Positions 44,501-59,735 of a stretch of DNA of 64,000 bases are shown in pieces (the first letter of the stretch is position 1; the number at the start of each line of letters is the position of its first letter). The position numbers and the translations under genes were made by a program. The notes beneath the pieces were generated by a model, which searched no databases, had not been told where the DNA came from, and saw only the letters and a list, made by a program, of their open reading frames with translations. Source of the DNA: Xenopus tropicalis (taxonomy: Eukaryota > Chordata > Amphibia > Anura > Pipidae); assembly GCF_000004195.4 (NCBI RefSeq), contig NC_030680.2:1924964-1988963 (forward strand). Direction: 5' to 3'.

Positions 44501-47500
44501 GGCCATATGCCCTCTTTAGGAATACAGGGCCATATGCCCTCTTTAGGAATACAGGGCCATATGCCCTCTTTAGGAATACAGGGCCATATGCCCTCTTTAG
44601 GAATACAGGGCCATATGCCCTCTTTAGGAATACAGGGCCATATGCCCTCTTTAGGAATACAGGGCCATATGCCCTCTATAGGAATACAGGGCCATATGCC
44701 CTCTATATATTCTAGGCGTTTTGCCATTAAATGTGTATTCCTGCCTTTAATTTCAAAAGGAATACAGGGCCATATGCCCTCTATAGGAATACAGGGCCAT
44801 ATGCCCTCTATAGGAATACTGGGCCATATGCCCTCTTTATATTCTTGGCTTCATGCCATTAAATGTGTATTCCTCCCCTTAATTTCAAAAGGAATACTGG
44901 GCCATATGCCCTCTATAGGAATACAGGGCCATTTGCCCTCTTTAGGAATACAGGGCCATATGCCCTCTATAGGAATACAGGGCCATATGCCCTCTATAGG
45001 AATACTGGGCCATATGCCCTCTTTATATTCTTGGCTTCATGCCATTAAATGTGTATTCCTCCCCTTAATTTCAAAAGGAATACTGGGCCATATGCCCTCT
45101 ATAGGAATACAGGGCCCTATGCCCTCTTTATATTGTTGGCTTCATGCCATTAAATGTTTATTCCTGCCCTTAATTTCAAAAGGAATACTGGGCCATATGC
45201 CCTCTATATATTCTTGGCTTCATGCCATTAAATGTGTATTCCTGCCCTTAATTCAAAAGGAATACAGGGCCATATGCCCTCTATATATTCTTGGCTTCAT
45301 GCCATTAAATGTGTTTTCCTGCCCTTAATTCAAAAGGAATACAGGGCCATATGCCCTCTTTAGATATACAGGGCCATATGCCCTCTTTATATTCTTGGCT
45401 TCATGCCATTAAATGTGTATTCCTGCCCTTAATTCAAAAGGAATACAGGGCCATATGCCCTCTATAGGAATACAGGGCCATATGCCATCTTTATATTCTT
45501 GGCTTCATGCTATTAAATGTGTATTCCTGCCCTTAATTCAAAAAGAATACAGGGCCATATGCCCTCTTTATATTTTTGGCTTCATGCCATTTAATGTGTA
45601 TTCCTGCCCTTAATTCAAAAAGAATACTGGGCCATATGCCCTCTTTAGGAATACAGGGCCATATGCCCTCTTTAGGAATACAGGGCCATATGCCCTCTTT
45701 AGGAATACAGGGCCATATGCCCTCTATAGGAATACAGGGCCATATGCCCTCTTTAGGAATACAGGGCCATATGCCCTCTTTATATTCTTGGCTTCATGCC
45801 ATTAAAAGTGTATTCCTCCCCTTAATTTCAAAAGGAATACTGGGCCATATGCCCTCTATAGGAATACAGGGCCATTTGCCCTCTATAGGAATACAGGGCC
45901 ATTTGCCCTCTATAGGAATACAGGGCCATATGCCCTCTTTATATTCTTGGCTTCATGCTATTAAATGTGTATTCCTGCCCTTAATTCAAAAAGAATACAG
46001 GGCCATATGCCCTCTTTAGGAATACAGGGCCATATGCCCTCTTTAGGAATACAGGGCCATATGCCCTCTATAGGAATACAGGGCCATATGCCCTCTTTAG
46101 GAATACAGGGTCATATGCCCTCTTTATATTCTTGGCTTCATGCCATTAAATGTGTATTCCTGCCCTTAATTTCAAAAGGAATACAGGGCCATATGCCCTC
46201 TTTAGATATACAGGGCCATATACCCTCTTTATATTCTTGGCTTCTTGCCATTAAAAGTGTATTCCTCCCCTTAATTTCAAAAAGAATACTGGGCCATATG
46301 CCCTCTATAGGAATACAGGGCCATTTGCCCTCTATAGGAATACAGGGCCATATGCCCTCTTTATATTCTTGGCTTCATGCTATTAAATGTGTATTCCTGC
46401 CCTTAATTCAAAAAGAATACAGGGCCATATGCCCTCTTTAAATTTTTGGCTTCATGCCATTTAATGTGTATTCCTGCCCTTAATTCAAAAAGAATACTGG
46501 GCCATATGCCCTCTTTAGGAATACTGGGCCCTATGCCCTCTTTAGGAATACAGGGCCATATGCCCTCTATAGGAATACAGGGCCATATGCCCTCTTTAGG
46601 AATACAGGGCCATATGCCCTCTATAGGAATACAGGGCCATATGCCCTCTTTAGGAATACAGGGCCATATGCCCTCTTTATATTCTTGGCTTCATGCCATT
46701 AAATGTGTATTCCTGCCCTTAATTTCAAAAGGAATCAGGGCAATATGCCCTCTATAGGAATACAGGGCCATATGCCCTCTATATATTCTTGGCTTCTTGC
46801 CATTAAATGTGTATTCCTGCCTTTAATTTCAAAAGGAATATTGGGCCATATGCCCTCTACAGGAATACAGGGCCATTTGCCCTCTATAGGAATACAGGGC
46901 CCTATGCCCTCTTTATATTGTTGTCTTCATGCTATTAAATGTGTATTCCTGCCATTAATTTCAAAAGGAATATTGGGCCATATGCCCTCTACAGGAATAC
47001 AGGGCCATTTGCCCTCTTTAGGAATACAGGGCCATATGTCCTCTTTATATTCCTGGCTTCATGCTATTAAATGTGTATTCCTGCCCTTAATTCAAAAGGA
47101 ATACTGGGCCCTATGCCCTCTATAGGAATACAGGGCCATATGCCCACTATAGGAATATTGGGCCATATTCCCTCTTTATATTCTTGGCTTCATGCCATTA
47201 AATGTGTATTCCTGCCCTTAATTCAAAAGGAATACTGGGCCATATGCCCTCTATAGGAATACAGGGCCATATGCCCTCTTTATATTCTTGGCTTCATGCC
47301 ATTAAATGTGTATTCCTGCCCTTAATTCAAAAGGAATACTGGGCCATATGCCCGCTATAGGAATACTGGGCCATATGCCCGCTATAGGAATACTGGGCCA
47401 TATGCCCGCTATAGGAATACAGGGCCATATGCCCTCTATAGGAATAATGGGCCATATGCCCTCTTTATATTCTTGGCTTCATGCCATTAAATGTGTATTC

Positions 47501-49696
47501 CTGCCCTTAATTTCAAAAGGATTACTGGGCCATATGCCCTCTTTAGGAATACAGGGCCATATGCCCTCTATAGGAATACAGGGCCATATGCCCTCTATAT
47601 ATTCTTGGCTTCATGCCATTAAATGTGTATTCCTGCCCTTAATTCAAAAGGAATACAGGGCCATATGCCCTCTATATATTCTTGGCTTCATGCCATTAAA
47701 TGTGTATTCCTGCCCTTAATTCAAAAGGAATACAGGGCCATATGCCCTCTATATATTCTTGGCTTCATGCCATTAAATGTGTATTCCTGCCCTTAATTCA
47801 AAAGGAATACAGGGCCATATGCCCTCTTTAGATATACAGGGCCATATGCCCTCTTTACATTCTTGGCTTCATGCCATTTAATGTGTATTCCTGCCCTTAA
47901 TTCAAAAAGAATACTGGGCCATATGCCCTCTTTAGGAATACAGGGCCATATGCCCTCTTTAGGAATACAGGGCCATATGCCCTCTTTAGGAATACAGGGC
48001 CATATGCCCTCTATAGGAGTACAGGGCCATATGCCCTCTATAGGAGTACAGGGCCATATGCCCTCTTTAGGAATACAGGGCCATATGCCCTCTTTATATT
48101 CTTGGCTTCATGCCATTAAATGTGTATTCCTGCCCTTAATTCAAAAGGAATACAGGGCAATATGCCCTCTTTAGAAATACAGGGCCATATGCCCTCTTCA
48201 GGAATACAGGGCCATATGCCCTCTTTATATTCTTGGCTTCATGCCATTAAATGTGTATTCCTGCCCTTAATTCAAAAGGAATACAGGGCCATATGCCCTC
48301 TATAGGAATACAGGGCCATATGCCCTCTTTACATTCTTGGCTTCATGCCATTTAATGTGTATTCCTGCCCTTAATTCAAAAAGAATACTGGGCCATATGC
48401 CCTCTTTAGGAATACAGGGCCATATGCTTTCTTTAGGAATACAGGGCCATATGCCCTCTTTAGGAATATAGGGCCATATGCCCTCTATAGGAGTACAGGG
48501 CCATATGCCCTCTTTATATTCTTGGCTTCATGCTATTAAATGTGTATTCCTGCCCTTAATTCAAAAAGAATACAGGGCCATATGCCCTCTTTACATTCTT
48601 GGCTTCATGCCATTTAATGTGTATTCCTGCCCTTAATTCAAAAAGAATACTGGTCCATATGCCCTCTTTAGGAATACAGGGCCATATGCTTTCTTTAGGA
48701 ATACAGGGCCATATGCCCTCTATAGGAGTACAGGGCCATATGCCCTCTTTAGGAATACAGGGCCATATGCCCTCTTTATATTCTTGGCTTCATGCCATTA
48801 AATGTGTATTCCTGCCCTTAATTCAAAAGGAATACAGGGCCATATGCCCTCTATAGGAATACAGGGCCATATGCCCTCTTTATATTCTTGGCTTCATGCC
48901 AGTAAATGTGTATTCCTTCCCTTAATTTCAAAAGGAATACAGGGCCATATGCCCTCTATAGGAATAATGGGCCATTTGCCCTCTATAGGAATACGGGGCC
49001 ATATGCCCTCTATAGGAATACTGGGCCATATGCCCTCTATAGGAATACAGGGCCCTATGCCCTCTTTATATTGTTGGCTTCATGCTATTAAATGTGTATT
49101 CCTGCCCTTAATTTCAAAAGGAATACTGGGCCATATGCCCTCTATAGGAATACTGGGCCATTTGCCTTCTATAGGAATACAGGGCCATATGTCCTCTTTA
49201 TATTCTTGGCTTCTTGCCATTAAATGTGTATTCCTGCCCTTAATTTCAAAAGGAATACTAGGCCATATGCCCTCTATAGGAATACAGGGCCATATGCCCT
49301 CTATAGTAATACAGGGCCATATGCCCTCTTTATATTCTTGGCTTCTTGCCATTAAATGTGTATTCCTGCCCTTAATTTCAAAAGGAATACTGGGCCATAT
49401 GCCCTCTATAGGAATAATGGGCCATATGTCCTCTATAGGAATACAGGGCAATATACCCTTTATAGGAATACAGGGCAATATACCCTTTATAGGAATACAG
49501 GGCCCTATGCCCTCTCTAGGAATACAGGGCAATATACCCTTTATAGGAATACTGGGCCATATGCCCTCTTTATATTCTTGGCTTCATGCCATTAAATATG
49601 TATTCCTGCCCTTTATTCAAAAGAAATACTGGACCCTATCTCCTCTATAGGAATACTGGGCCCCATGCCCTCTATAGGAATACAGGGCCATATGCC

Positions 49697-50027
49697 CCTT
49701 TAATGCTGCCCCTATGAATCCTGGGAGTTCCTGGGGCTGGCACTTATCAGTAAGAGCCCAAGTTGGGGGGCAGTTTGGCTGCTAGAGGGGGGGATGCTAC
49801 GGCTGGGATTGATGGGCTGCAAGGCGCCTGCAGTTCTTCTTTCACTGAAGTTGTAGCTCTTACTTTGAAACAGCCATTTTAATTCTAATGAAAGGTTAAT
49901 AACTCTTGGTACTTGGCTTAATGCAGAATCAGTGTGTATTCCCATCTTTCCTTCCAGTGGGATACAGGGCCATATGCCCTTTTATACTGCCCCCCTTTAA
50001 TATGCTTGGACTCGTGCCAGTAAATAT
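49697..50027. repeat. 330-bp embedded segment, copy 3
   Basis: Same segment, with the variant GATGCTACGG in place of GCTGCTCCGG. It lies 125 bp left of the T2 MITE insertion. Confidence 0.9.
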
Positions 50028-50150
50028 GTATTCCTGCCCTTTTAAAAGGAATACAGGGCCCTATGCCCTCTATAGGAATACAGGGCCATATGCCCTCTTT
50101 ATATTCTTGGCTTTATGCTATTAAATGTGTATTCCTACCCTTAAAGGAGA

Positions 50151-50703
50151 AGGAAAGGCTACACAAGAGTTAATCTGTAAGAGCAGGCTTACCATCTGTG
50201 GTCTCAACGCTGCCCTTAAGTCTCCCCATATCCGGTTCGTTTAGGTGCACTAAATCCAAAGCGCTGCAAAAACCACTGAGTTGTGTCAGGAACGCTCCCA
50301 TGATGCATCGCGCTTCTGAAGACTTCACGACTTCTAATCCAGGCAGCACATGCGCAGTCTGCAGAAGTCGTGGACGCGCTCAGGCAGGCGCGCTCTCCCT
50401 CTTCACCCTCTGGACCGGCCTCTAGGAGCGCGCACCATAAGCGCATGCGCAGAAAAGGACGCGCGCCTAGGCTGGGGGAAGGAAGGAAGCTTGCGCATGC
50501 GCAGTACAGACGCCGAAGGAACGGAAGAGGGCGAACAACTTCAAAGATGGCCGCGCCATTCTTTAGATAGAGCAAAAAGTTTAAAGTAAGATTTTATAAG
50601 TTTTTCTTAATATAATTGGCCCCAAAGTGTAGCGTTTTTGTTTATCAATACTAGCACTATGTAATGGTAGTATTTATAAATTTTGCCTTTCCATTTCCTT
50701 TAA
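50151..50703. mobile_element. T2-type MITE inserted in the 27-bp array
   Basis: The left end is TTAAAGGAGAAGGAAAGGC and the right end is GCCTTTCCATTTCCTTTAA, inverted copies with two mismatches. The interior (50200-50580) is CpG-rich with three GCGCATGCGC-like (NRF-1-type) motifs and AAGATGGCCGC (YY1-like). The array reads CCC-TTAA before it and TTAA-TGAAAAAGGAATAC after it, while uninterrupted units elsewhere read CCCTTAATGCAAAAGG. It therefore inserted at a TTAA, leaving a TTAA duplication. It has no transposase frame. Confidence 0.9.
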
Positions 50704-53700
50704 TGAAAAAGGAATACAGGGCCATATGCACTCTATAGGAATACAGGGCCATATGCCCTCTATAGGAATACAGGGCCATATGCACTCTATAGGAATACAG
50801 GGCCATATGCCCTCTATAGGAATACAGGGCCATATGCCCTCTATAGGAATACAGGGCCATATGCCCTCTATAGGAATACAGGGCCATATGCCCTCTATAG
50901 GAATACAGGGCCATATGCCCTCTATAGAAATACAGGGCCATATGCCCTCTATAGGAATACATGGCCATATGCCCTCTATAGCAATACAGGGCCATATACC
51001 CTCTATAGCAATACAGGGCCATATACCCTCTATAGGAATACAGGGCCATATGCCCTCTATAGAAATACAGGGCCATATGCCCTCTATAGGAATACATGGC
51101 CATATGCCCTCTATAGAAATACAGGGCCATATGCCCTCTATAGCAATACAGGGCCATATACCCTCTTTATATTCTTGCCTTTATGCTTGTAAATGTGTAT
51201 TCCTGCCCTTAATGCAAAAGGAATATAGGGCTATATGCCCTCTTTATATTCTTGGCTTTATGCTTGTAAATGTGTATTCCTGCCCTTAATGCAAAAGGAA
51301 TACAGGGCCATATGCCCTCAATAGGAATACAGGGCCATATGCCCTCTATAGGAATACAGGGCCATATGCCCTCTATTGGAATACTGGGCCATATGCCCTC
51401 TTTATATTCTTGGCTTTATGCTTGTAAATGTGTATTCCTGCTCTTAATTCAAAAGGAATACAGGGCCATATGCCCTCAATAGGAATACAGGGCCATATGC
51501 CCTCAATAGGAATACAGGGCCATATGCCCTCTATAGGAATACTGGGCCATATGCCCTCTTTATATTCTTGGCTTTATGCTTGTAAATGTGTATTCCTGCT
51601 CTTAATTCAAAAGGAATACAGGGCCATATGCCCTCAATAGGAATACAGGGCCATATGCCCTCTATAGGAATACAGGGCCATATGCCCTCTATAGGAATAC
51701 AGGGCCATATGCCCTCTATAGGAATACAGGGCCATATGCCCTCTATAGGAATACAGGGCCATATGCCCTCTATAGGAATACAGGGCCATATGCCCTCTAT
51801 AGGAATACAGGGCCATATGCCCTCTTTATATTCTTGGCTTCTTGCCATTAAATGTGTATTCCTGCCCTTAATTTCAAAAGGAATACTAGGCCATATGCCC
51901 TCTATAGGAATACAGGGCCATATGCCCTCTATAGTAATACAGGGCCATATACCCTCTTTATATTCTTGGCTTCTTGCCATTAAATGTGTATTCCTGCCCT
52001 TAATTTCAAAAGGAATACTGGGCCATATGCCCTCTATAGGAATACAGGGCCATATGCCCTCTTTATATTCTTGGCTTCTTGCCATTAAATGTGTATTCCT
52101 GCCCTTAATTTCAAAAGGAATACTAGGCCATATGCCCTCTATAGGAATACAGGGCCATATGCCCTCTATAGGAATACAGGGCCATATGCCCTCTATAGGA
52201 ATACTGGGCCATATGCCCTCTTTATATTCTTGGCTTCATGCCATTAAATGTGTATTCCTGCCCTTAATTTCAAAAGGAATACTGGGCCATATGCCCTCTA
52301 TAGGAATACAGGGCCATTTGCCCTCTATAGGAATACAGGGCCATATGTCCTCTTTATATTCTTGGCTTCATGCTATTAAATGTGTATTCCTGCCCTTAAT
52401 TCAAAAGGAATACTGGGCCCTATGCCCTCTATAGGAATACAGGGCCATATGCCCACTATAGGAATATTGGGCCATATTCCCTCTTTATATTCTTGGCTTC
52501 ATGCTATTAAATGTGTATTCCTGCCCTTAATTCAAAAAGAATACTGGGCCATATGCCCTCTTTAGGAATACAGGGCCATATGCCCTCTTTAGGAATACAG
52601 GGCCATATGCCCTCTTTAGGAATACAGGGCCATATGCCCTCTTTAGGAATACAGGGCCATATGCCCTCTTTAGGAATACAGGGCCATATGCCCTCTTTAG
52701 GAATACAGGGCCATATGCCCTCTATAGGAATACTGGGCCCTATGCCCTCTTTATATTGTTGTCTTCATGCTATTAAATGTGTATTCCTGCCCTTAATTTC
52801 AAAAGGAATACTGGGCCATATGCCCTCTATAGGAATACAGGGCCATTTGCCCTCTATAGGAATACAGGGCCATATTCCCTCTTTATATTCTTGGCTTCAT
52901 GCTATTAAATGTGTATTCCTGCCCTTAATTCAAAAAGAATACTGGGCCATATGCCCTCTTTAGGAATACAGGGCCATATGCCCTCTTTACATTCTTGGCT
53001 TCATGCCATTTAATGTGTATTCCTGCCCTTAATTCAAAAAGAATACTGGGCCATATGCCCTCTTTAGGAATACAGGGCCATATGCCCTTTTTAGGAATAC
53101 AGGGCCATATGCCCTTTTTAGGAATACAGGGCCATATGCCCTCTTTAGGAGTACAGGGCCATATGCCCTCTATAGGAGTACAGGGCCATATGCCCTCTAT
53201 AGGAGTACAGGGCCATATGCCCTCTATAGGAATACAGGGCCATATGCCCTCTATAGGAATACAGGGCCATATGCCCTCTTTAGAAATACAGGGCCATATG
53301 CCCTCTTTATATTCTTGGCTTCATGCCATTAAATGTGTATTCCTGCCCTTAATTCAAAAGGAATACAGGGCCATATGCCCTCTTTAGGAATACAGGGCCA
53401 TATGCCCTCTTTATATTCTTGGCTTCATGCTGGTAAATGTGTATTCCTGCCCTTAATTCAAAAAGAATACAGGGCCATATGCCCTCTTTAGGAGTACAGG
53501 GCCATATGCTTTCTTTAGGAATACAGGGCCATATGCCCTCTTTAGGAATACAGGGCCATATGCCCTCTTTATATTCTTGGCTTCATGCCATTAAATGTGT
53601 ATTCCTGCCCTTAATTTCAAAAGGAATACTGGGCCATATGCCCTCTATAGGAATACAGGGCCATATGCCCTCTTTATATTCTTGGCTTCATGCCATTAAA

Positions 53701-56141
53701 TGTGTATTCCTGCCCTTAATTCAAAAGGAATACAGGGCCATATGCCCTCTTTAGGAATACAGGGCCATATGCCCTCTTTATATTCTTGGCTTCATGCTGG
53801 TAAATGTGTATTCCTGCCCTTAATTCAAAAAGAATACAGGGCCATATGCCCTCTTTAGGAGTACAGGGCCATATGCTTTCTTTAGGAATACAGGGCCATA
53901 TGCCCTCTTTATATTCTTGGCTTCATGCCATTTAATGTGTATTCCTGCCCTTAATTCAAAAAGAATACTGGGCCATATGCCCTCTTTAGGAGTACAGGGC
54001 CATATGCTTTCTTTAGGAATACAGGGCCATATGCCCTCTTTAGGAATACAGGGCCATATGCCCTCTATAGGAGTACAGGGCCATATGCCCTCTTTATATT
54101 CTTGGCTTCATGCTATTAAATGTGTATTCCTGCCCTTAATTCAAAAAGAATACAGGGCCATATGCCCTCTTTACATTCTTGGCTTCATGCCATTTAATGT
54201 GTATTCCTGCCCTTAATTCAAAAAGAATACTGGGCCATATGCCCTCTTTAGGAATACAGGGCCATATGCCCTCTTTATATTCTTGGCTTCATGCCATTTA
54301 ATGTGTATTCCTGCCCTTAATTCAAAAAGAATACTGGGCCATATGCCCTCTTTAGGAGTACAGGGCCATATGCTTTCTTTAGGAATACAGGGCCATATGC
54401 CCTCTTTAGGAATACAGGGCCATATGCCCTCTATAGGAGTACAGGGCCATATGCCCTCTTTATATTCTTGGCTTCATCCTATTAAATGTGTATTCCTGCC
54501 CTTAATTCAAAAAGAATACAGGGCCATATGCCCTCTTTACATTCTTGGCTTCATGCCATTTAATGTGTATTCCTGCCCTTAATTCAAAAAGAATACTGGG
54601 CCATATGCCCTCTTTAGGAATACAGGGCCATATGCTTTCTTTAGGAATACAGGGCCATATGCCCTCTTTAGGAATACAGGGCCATATGCCCTCTATAGGA
54701 GTACAGGGCCATATGCCCTCTTTAGGAATACAGGGCCATATGCCCTCTTTATATTCTTGGCTTCATGCCATTAAATGTGTATTCCTGCCCTTAATTTCAA
54801 AAGGAATACTGGGCCATATGCCCTCTATAGGAATACAGGGCCATATGCCCTCTTTATATTCTTGGCTTCATGCCATTAAATGTGTATTCCTGCCCTTAAT
54901 TCAAAAGGAATACAGGGCCATATGCCCTCTATAGGAATACAGGGCCATATGCCCTCTTTATATTCTTGGCTTCATGCCATTAAATGTGTATTCCTGCCCT
55001 TAATTCAAAAGGAATACAGGGCCATATGCCCTCTATAGGAATACAGGGCCATATGCCCTCTTTATATTCTTGGCTTCATGCCATTAAATGTGTATTCCTG
55101 CCCTTAATTTCAAAAGGAATACAGGGCCATATGCCCTCTTTATATTCTTGGCTTCATGCCATTAAATGTGTATTCCTGCCCTTAATTTCAAAAGGAATAC
55201 AGGGCCATATGCCCTCTATAGGAATAATGGGCCATTTGCCCTCTATAGGAATACAGGGCCCTATGCCCTCTTTATATTGTTGGCTTCATGCTATTAAATG
55301 TGTATTCCTGCCCTTAATTTCAAAAGGAATACAGGGCCATATGCCCTCTATAGGAATAATGGGCCATTTGCCCTCTATAGGAATACAGGGCCCTATGCCC
55401 TCTTTATATTGTTGGCTTCATGCCATTAAATGTGTATTCCTGCCCTTAATTTCAAAAGGAATACAGGGCCATATGCCCTCTATAGGAATAATGGGCCATT
55501 TGCCCTCTATAGGAATACAGGGCCCTATGCCCTCTTTATATTGTTGGCTTCATGCCATTAAATGTGTATTCCTGCCCTTAATTTCAAAAGGAATACTGGG
55601 CCATATGCCCTCTATAGGAATACTGGGCCATTTGCCTTCTATAGGAATACAGGGCCATATGTCCTCTTTATATTCTTGGCTTCATGCCATTAAATGTGTA
55701 TTCCTGCCCTTAATTTCAAAAGGAATACTGGGCCATATGCCCTCTATAGGAATAATGGGCCATATGCCCTCTATAGGAATACAGGGCAATATACCCTTTA
55801 TAGGAATACAGGGCAATATACCCTTTATAGGAATACAGGGCCCTATGCCCTCTATAGGAATACAGGGCAATATACCCTTTATAGGAATACTGGGCCATAT
55901 GCCCTCTTTAGGAATACAGGGCCCTATGCCCTCTATAGGAATACTGGGCCATTTGCCCTCTATAGGAATACAGGGCCATAAGCCCTCTTTATATTCTTGG
56001 CTTCATGCCATTAAATATGTATTCCTGCCCTTAATTCAAAAGAAATACTGGACCCTATCTCCTCTATAGGAATACTGGGCCCCATGCCCTCTATAGGAAT
56101 ACTGGGCCCTATCCCTTTATAGGAATACAGGGCCATATGCC

Positions 56142-56470
56142 CCTTTAATGCTGCCCCTATGAATCCTGGGAGTTCCTGGGGCTGGCACTTATCAGTAAGA
56201 GCCCAAGTTGGGGGGCAGTTTGGCTGCTAGAGGGGGGGCTGCTCCGGCTGGGATTGATGGGCTGCAAGGCGCCTGCAGTTCTTCTTTCACTGAAGTTGTA
56301 GCTCTTACTTTGTAACAGCCATTTTAATTCTAATGAAAGGTTAATAACTCTTGGTACTTGGCTTAATGCAGAATCAGTGTGTATTCCCATCTTTCCTTCC
56401 AGTGGGATACAGGGCCATATGCCCTTTTATACTGCCCCCCTTTAATATGCTTGGACTCGTGCCAGTAAAT
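56142..56470. repeat. 330-bp embedded segment, copy 4
   Basis: Same segment, with TTTGTAACAGCC in place of TTTGAAACAGCC. Flanks on both sides match those of copy 3 (AAATACTGGACCCTATCTCC to the left), marking a larger repeat period. Confidence 0.9.
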
Positions 56471-59410
56471 ATGTATTCCTGCCCTTTTAAAAGGAATACA
56501 GGGCCCTATGCCCTCTATAGGAATACAGGGCCATATGCCCTCTTTATATTCTTGGCTTCTTGCCATTAAATGTGTATTCCTGCCATTCAAAAGGCATACA
56601 GGGCCATATGCCCTCTATAGGAATAATGGGCCATATGCCCTCTTTATATTCTTTTCTTCATGCCATTAAAAGTGTATTCCTCCCCTTAATTTCAAAAGGA
56701 ATACTGGGCCATATGCCCTCTATAGGAATACAGGGCCATTTGCCCTCTATTGGAATACAGGGCCCTATGCCCTCTATAGGAATACAGGGCCCTATGCCCT
56801 CTATAGGAATACAGGGCCCTGTGCGCTCTTTATATTGACGGCTTCATGCTATTAAATGTGTATTCCTGCCCTTAATTCAAAAGGAATACAGGGCCATATG
56901 CCCTCTTTAGGAATACAGGGCCATATGCCCTCTTTAGGAATGCAGGGCCATATGCCCTCTTTAGGAATACAGGGCCATATGCCCTCTTTAGGAATACAGG
57001 GCCATATGCCCTCTATAGGAATACTGGGCCATATGCCCTCTATATATTCTTGGCGTTTTGCCATTAAATGTGTATTCCTGCCTTTAATTTCAAAAGGAAT
57101 ACAGGGCCATATGCCCTCTATAGGAATACTGGGCCATATGCCCTCTTTATATTCTTGGCTTCTTGCCATTAAATGTGTATTCCTGCCTTTAATTTCAAAA
57201 GGAATACAGGGCCATATGCCCTCTATAGGAATACTGGGCCATATGCCCTCTTTATATTCTTGGCTTCATGCCATTAAATGTGTATTCCTGCCCTTAATTT
57301 CAAAAGGAATACTGGGCCATATGCCCTCTATATATTCTTGGCTTCATGCCATTAAATGTGTATTCCTGCTCTTAATTCAAAAGGAATACAGGGCCATATG
57401 CCCTCTTTAGATATACAGGGCCATATGCCCTCTTTATATTCTTGGCTTCATGCCATTAAATGTGTATTCCTGCCCTTAATTCAAAAGGAATACAGGGCCA
57501 TATGCCCTCTTTAGGAATACAGGGCCATATGCCCTCTTTATATTCTTGGCTTCATGCCATTAAATGTGTATTCCTGCCTTTAATTTCAAAAGGAATACAG
57601 GGCCATATGCCCTCTATAGGAATACAGGGCCATTTGCCCTCTATAGGAATACAGGGCCATATGCCCTCTTTATATTCTTGGCTTCATGCTATTAAATGTG
57701 TATTCCTGCCCTTAATTCAAAAAGAATACAGGGCCATATGCCCTCTTTATATTTTTGGCTTCATGCCATTTAATGTGTATTCCTGCCCTTAATTCAAAAA
57801 GAATACTGGGCCATATGCCCTCTTTAGGAATACAGGGCCATATGCCCTCTTTAGGAATACAGGGCCATATGCCCTCTATAGGAATACAGGGCCATATGCC
57901 CTCTTTAGGAATACAGGGCCATATGCCCTCTTTATATTCTTGGCTTCATGCCATTAAATGTGTATTCCTGCCCTTAATTCAAAAAGAATACTGGGCCATA
58001 TGCCCTCTTTAGGAATACTGGGCCATATGCCCTCTTTAGGAATACTGGGCCATATGCCCTCTATAGGAATACAGGGCCATATGCCCTCTTTAGGAATACA
58101 GGGCCATATGCCCTCTTTAGGAATACAGGGCCATATGCCCTCTTTAGGAATACAGGGCCATATGCCCTCTTTAGGAATACAGGGCCATATGCCCTCTATA
58201 GGAATACAGGGCCATATGCCCTCTTTAGGAATACAGGGCCATATGCCCTCTTTATATTCTTGGCTTCATGCCATTAAATGTGTATTCCTGCTCTTAATTT
58301 CAAAAGGAATCAGGGCAATATGCCCTCTATAGGAATACAGGGCCATATGCCCTCTATATATTCTTGGCTTCTTGCCATTAAATGTGTATTCCTGCCCTTA
58401 ATTTCAAAAGGAATATTGGGCCATATGCCCTCTACAGGAATACAGGGCCATTTGCCCTCTTTAGGAATACAGGGCCATATGCCCTCTTTATATTCTTGGC
58501 TTCATGCCATTAAATGTGTATTCCTGCCCTTAATTTCAAAAGGAATACTGGGCCATATGCCCTCTATAGGAATACAGGGCCATTTGCCCTCTATAGGAAT
58601 ACAGGGCCATATGTCCTCTTTATATTCTTGGCTTCATGCTATTAAATGTGTATTCCTGCCCTTAATTCAAAAGGAATAATGGGCCCTATGCCCTCTATAG
58701 GAATACAGGGCCATATGCCCACTATAGGAATATTGGGCCATATTCCCTCTTTATATTCTTGGCTTCATGCTATTAAATGTGTATTCCTGCCCTTAATTCA
58801 AAAAGAATACAGGGCCATATGCCCTCTTTAGGAATACAGGGCCATATGCCCTCTTTAGGAATACAGGGCCATATGCCCTCTATAGGAATACTGGGCCCTA
58901 TGCCCTCTTTATATTGTTGTCTTCATGCTATTAAATGTGTATTCCTTCCCTTAATTTCAAAAGGAATACTGGGCCATATGCCCTCTATAGGAATACAGGG
59001 CCATATGCCCTCTTTATATTCTTGGCTTCATGCTATTAAATGTGTATTCCTGCCCTTAATTCAAAAAGAATACTGGGCCATATGCCCTCTTTAGGAATAC
59101 AGGGCCATATGCCCTCTATAGGAATACTGGGCCATATGCCCTCTTTAGGAATACAGGGCCATATGCCCTCTATAGGAATACTGGGCCATATGCCCTCTAT
59201 AGGAATACTGGGCCATATGCCCTCTATAGGAATACAGGGCCTTATGACCTCTATAGGAATACAGGGCCATATGCCCTCTATAGGAATACTGGGCCATATG
59301 CCCTCTATAGGAATACTGGGCCATATGCCCTCTATAGGAATACAGGGCCTTATGCCCTCTTTAGGAATACAGGGCCCTATGCCCTCTATAGGAATACAGG
59401 GCCTTATGCT

Positions 59411-59735
59411 CCTTTAATGCTGCCCCTATGAATCCTGGGAGTTCCTGGGGCTGGCACTTATCAGTAAGAGCCCAAGTTGGGGGGCAGTTTGGCTGCTAGA
59501 GGGGGGGCTGCTACGGCTGGGATTGATGGGCTGCAAGGCGCCTGCAGTTCTTCTTTCACTGAAGTTGTAACTCTTACTTTGAAACAGCCATTTTATTTCT
59601 AATGAAAGATTAATAACTCTTGGTACTTGGCTTAATGCAGAATCAGTGTGTATTCCCATCTTTCCTTCCAGTGGGATACAGGGCCATATGCCCTTTTATA
59701 CTGCCCCCCTTTAATATGCTTGGACTCGTGCCATT
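59411..59735. repeat. 330-bp embedded segment, copy 5
   Basis: Same segment, with GCTGCTACGG and TTTTATTTCTAATG variants. It lies 600 bp before the right end of the array. Confidence 0.9.
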
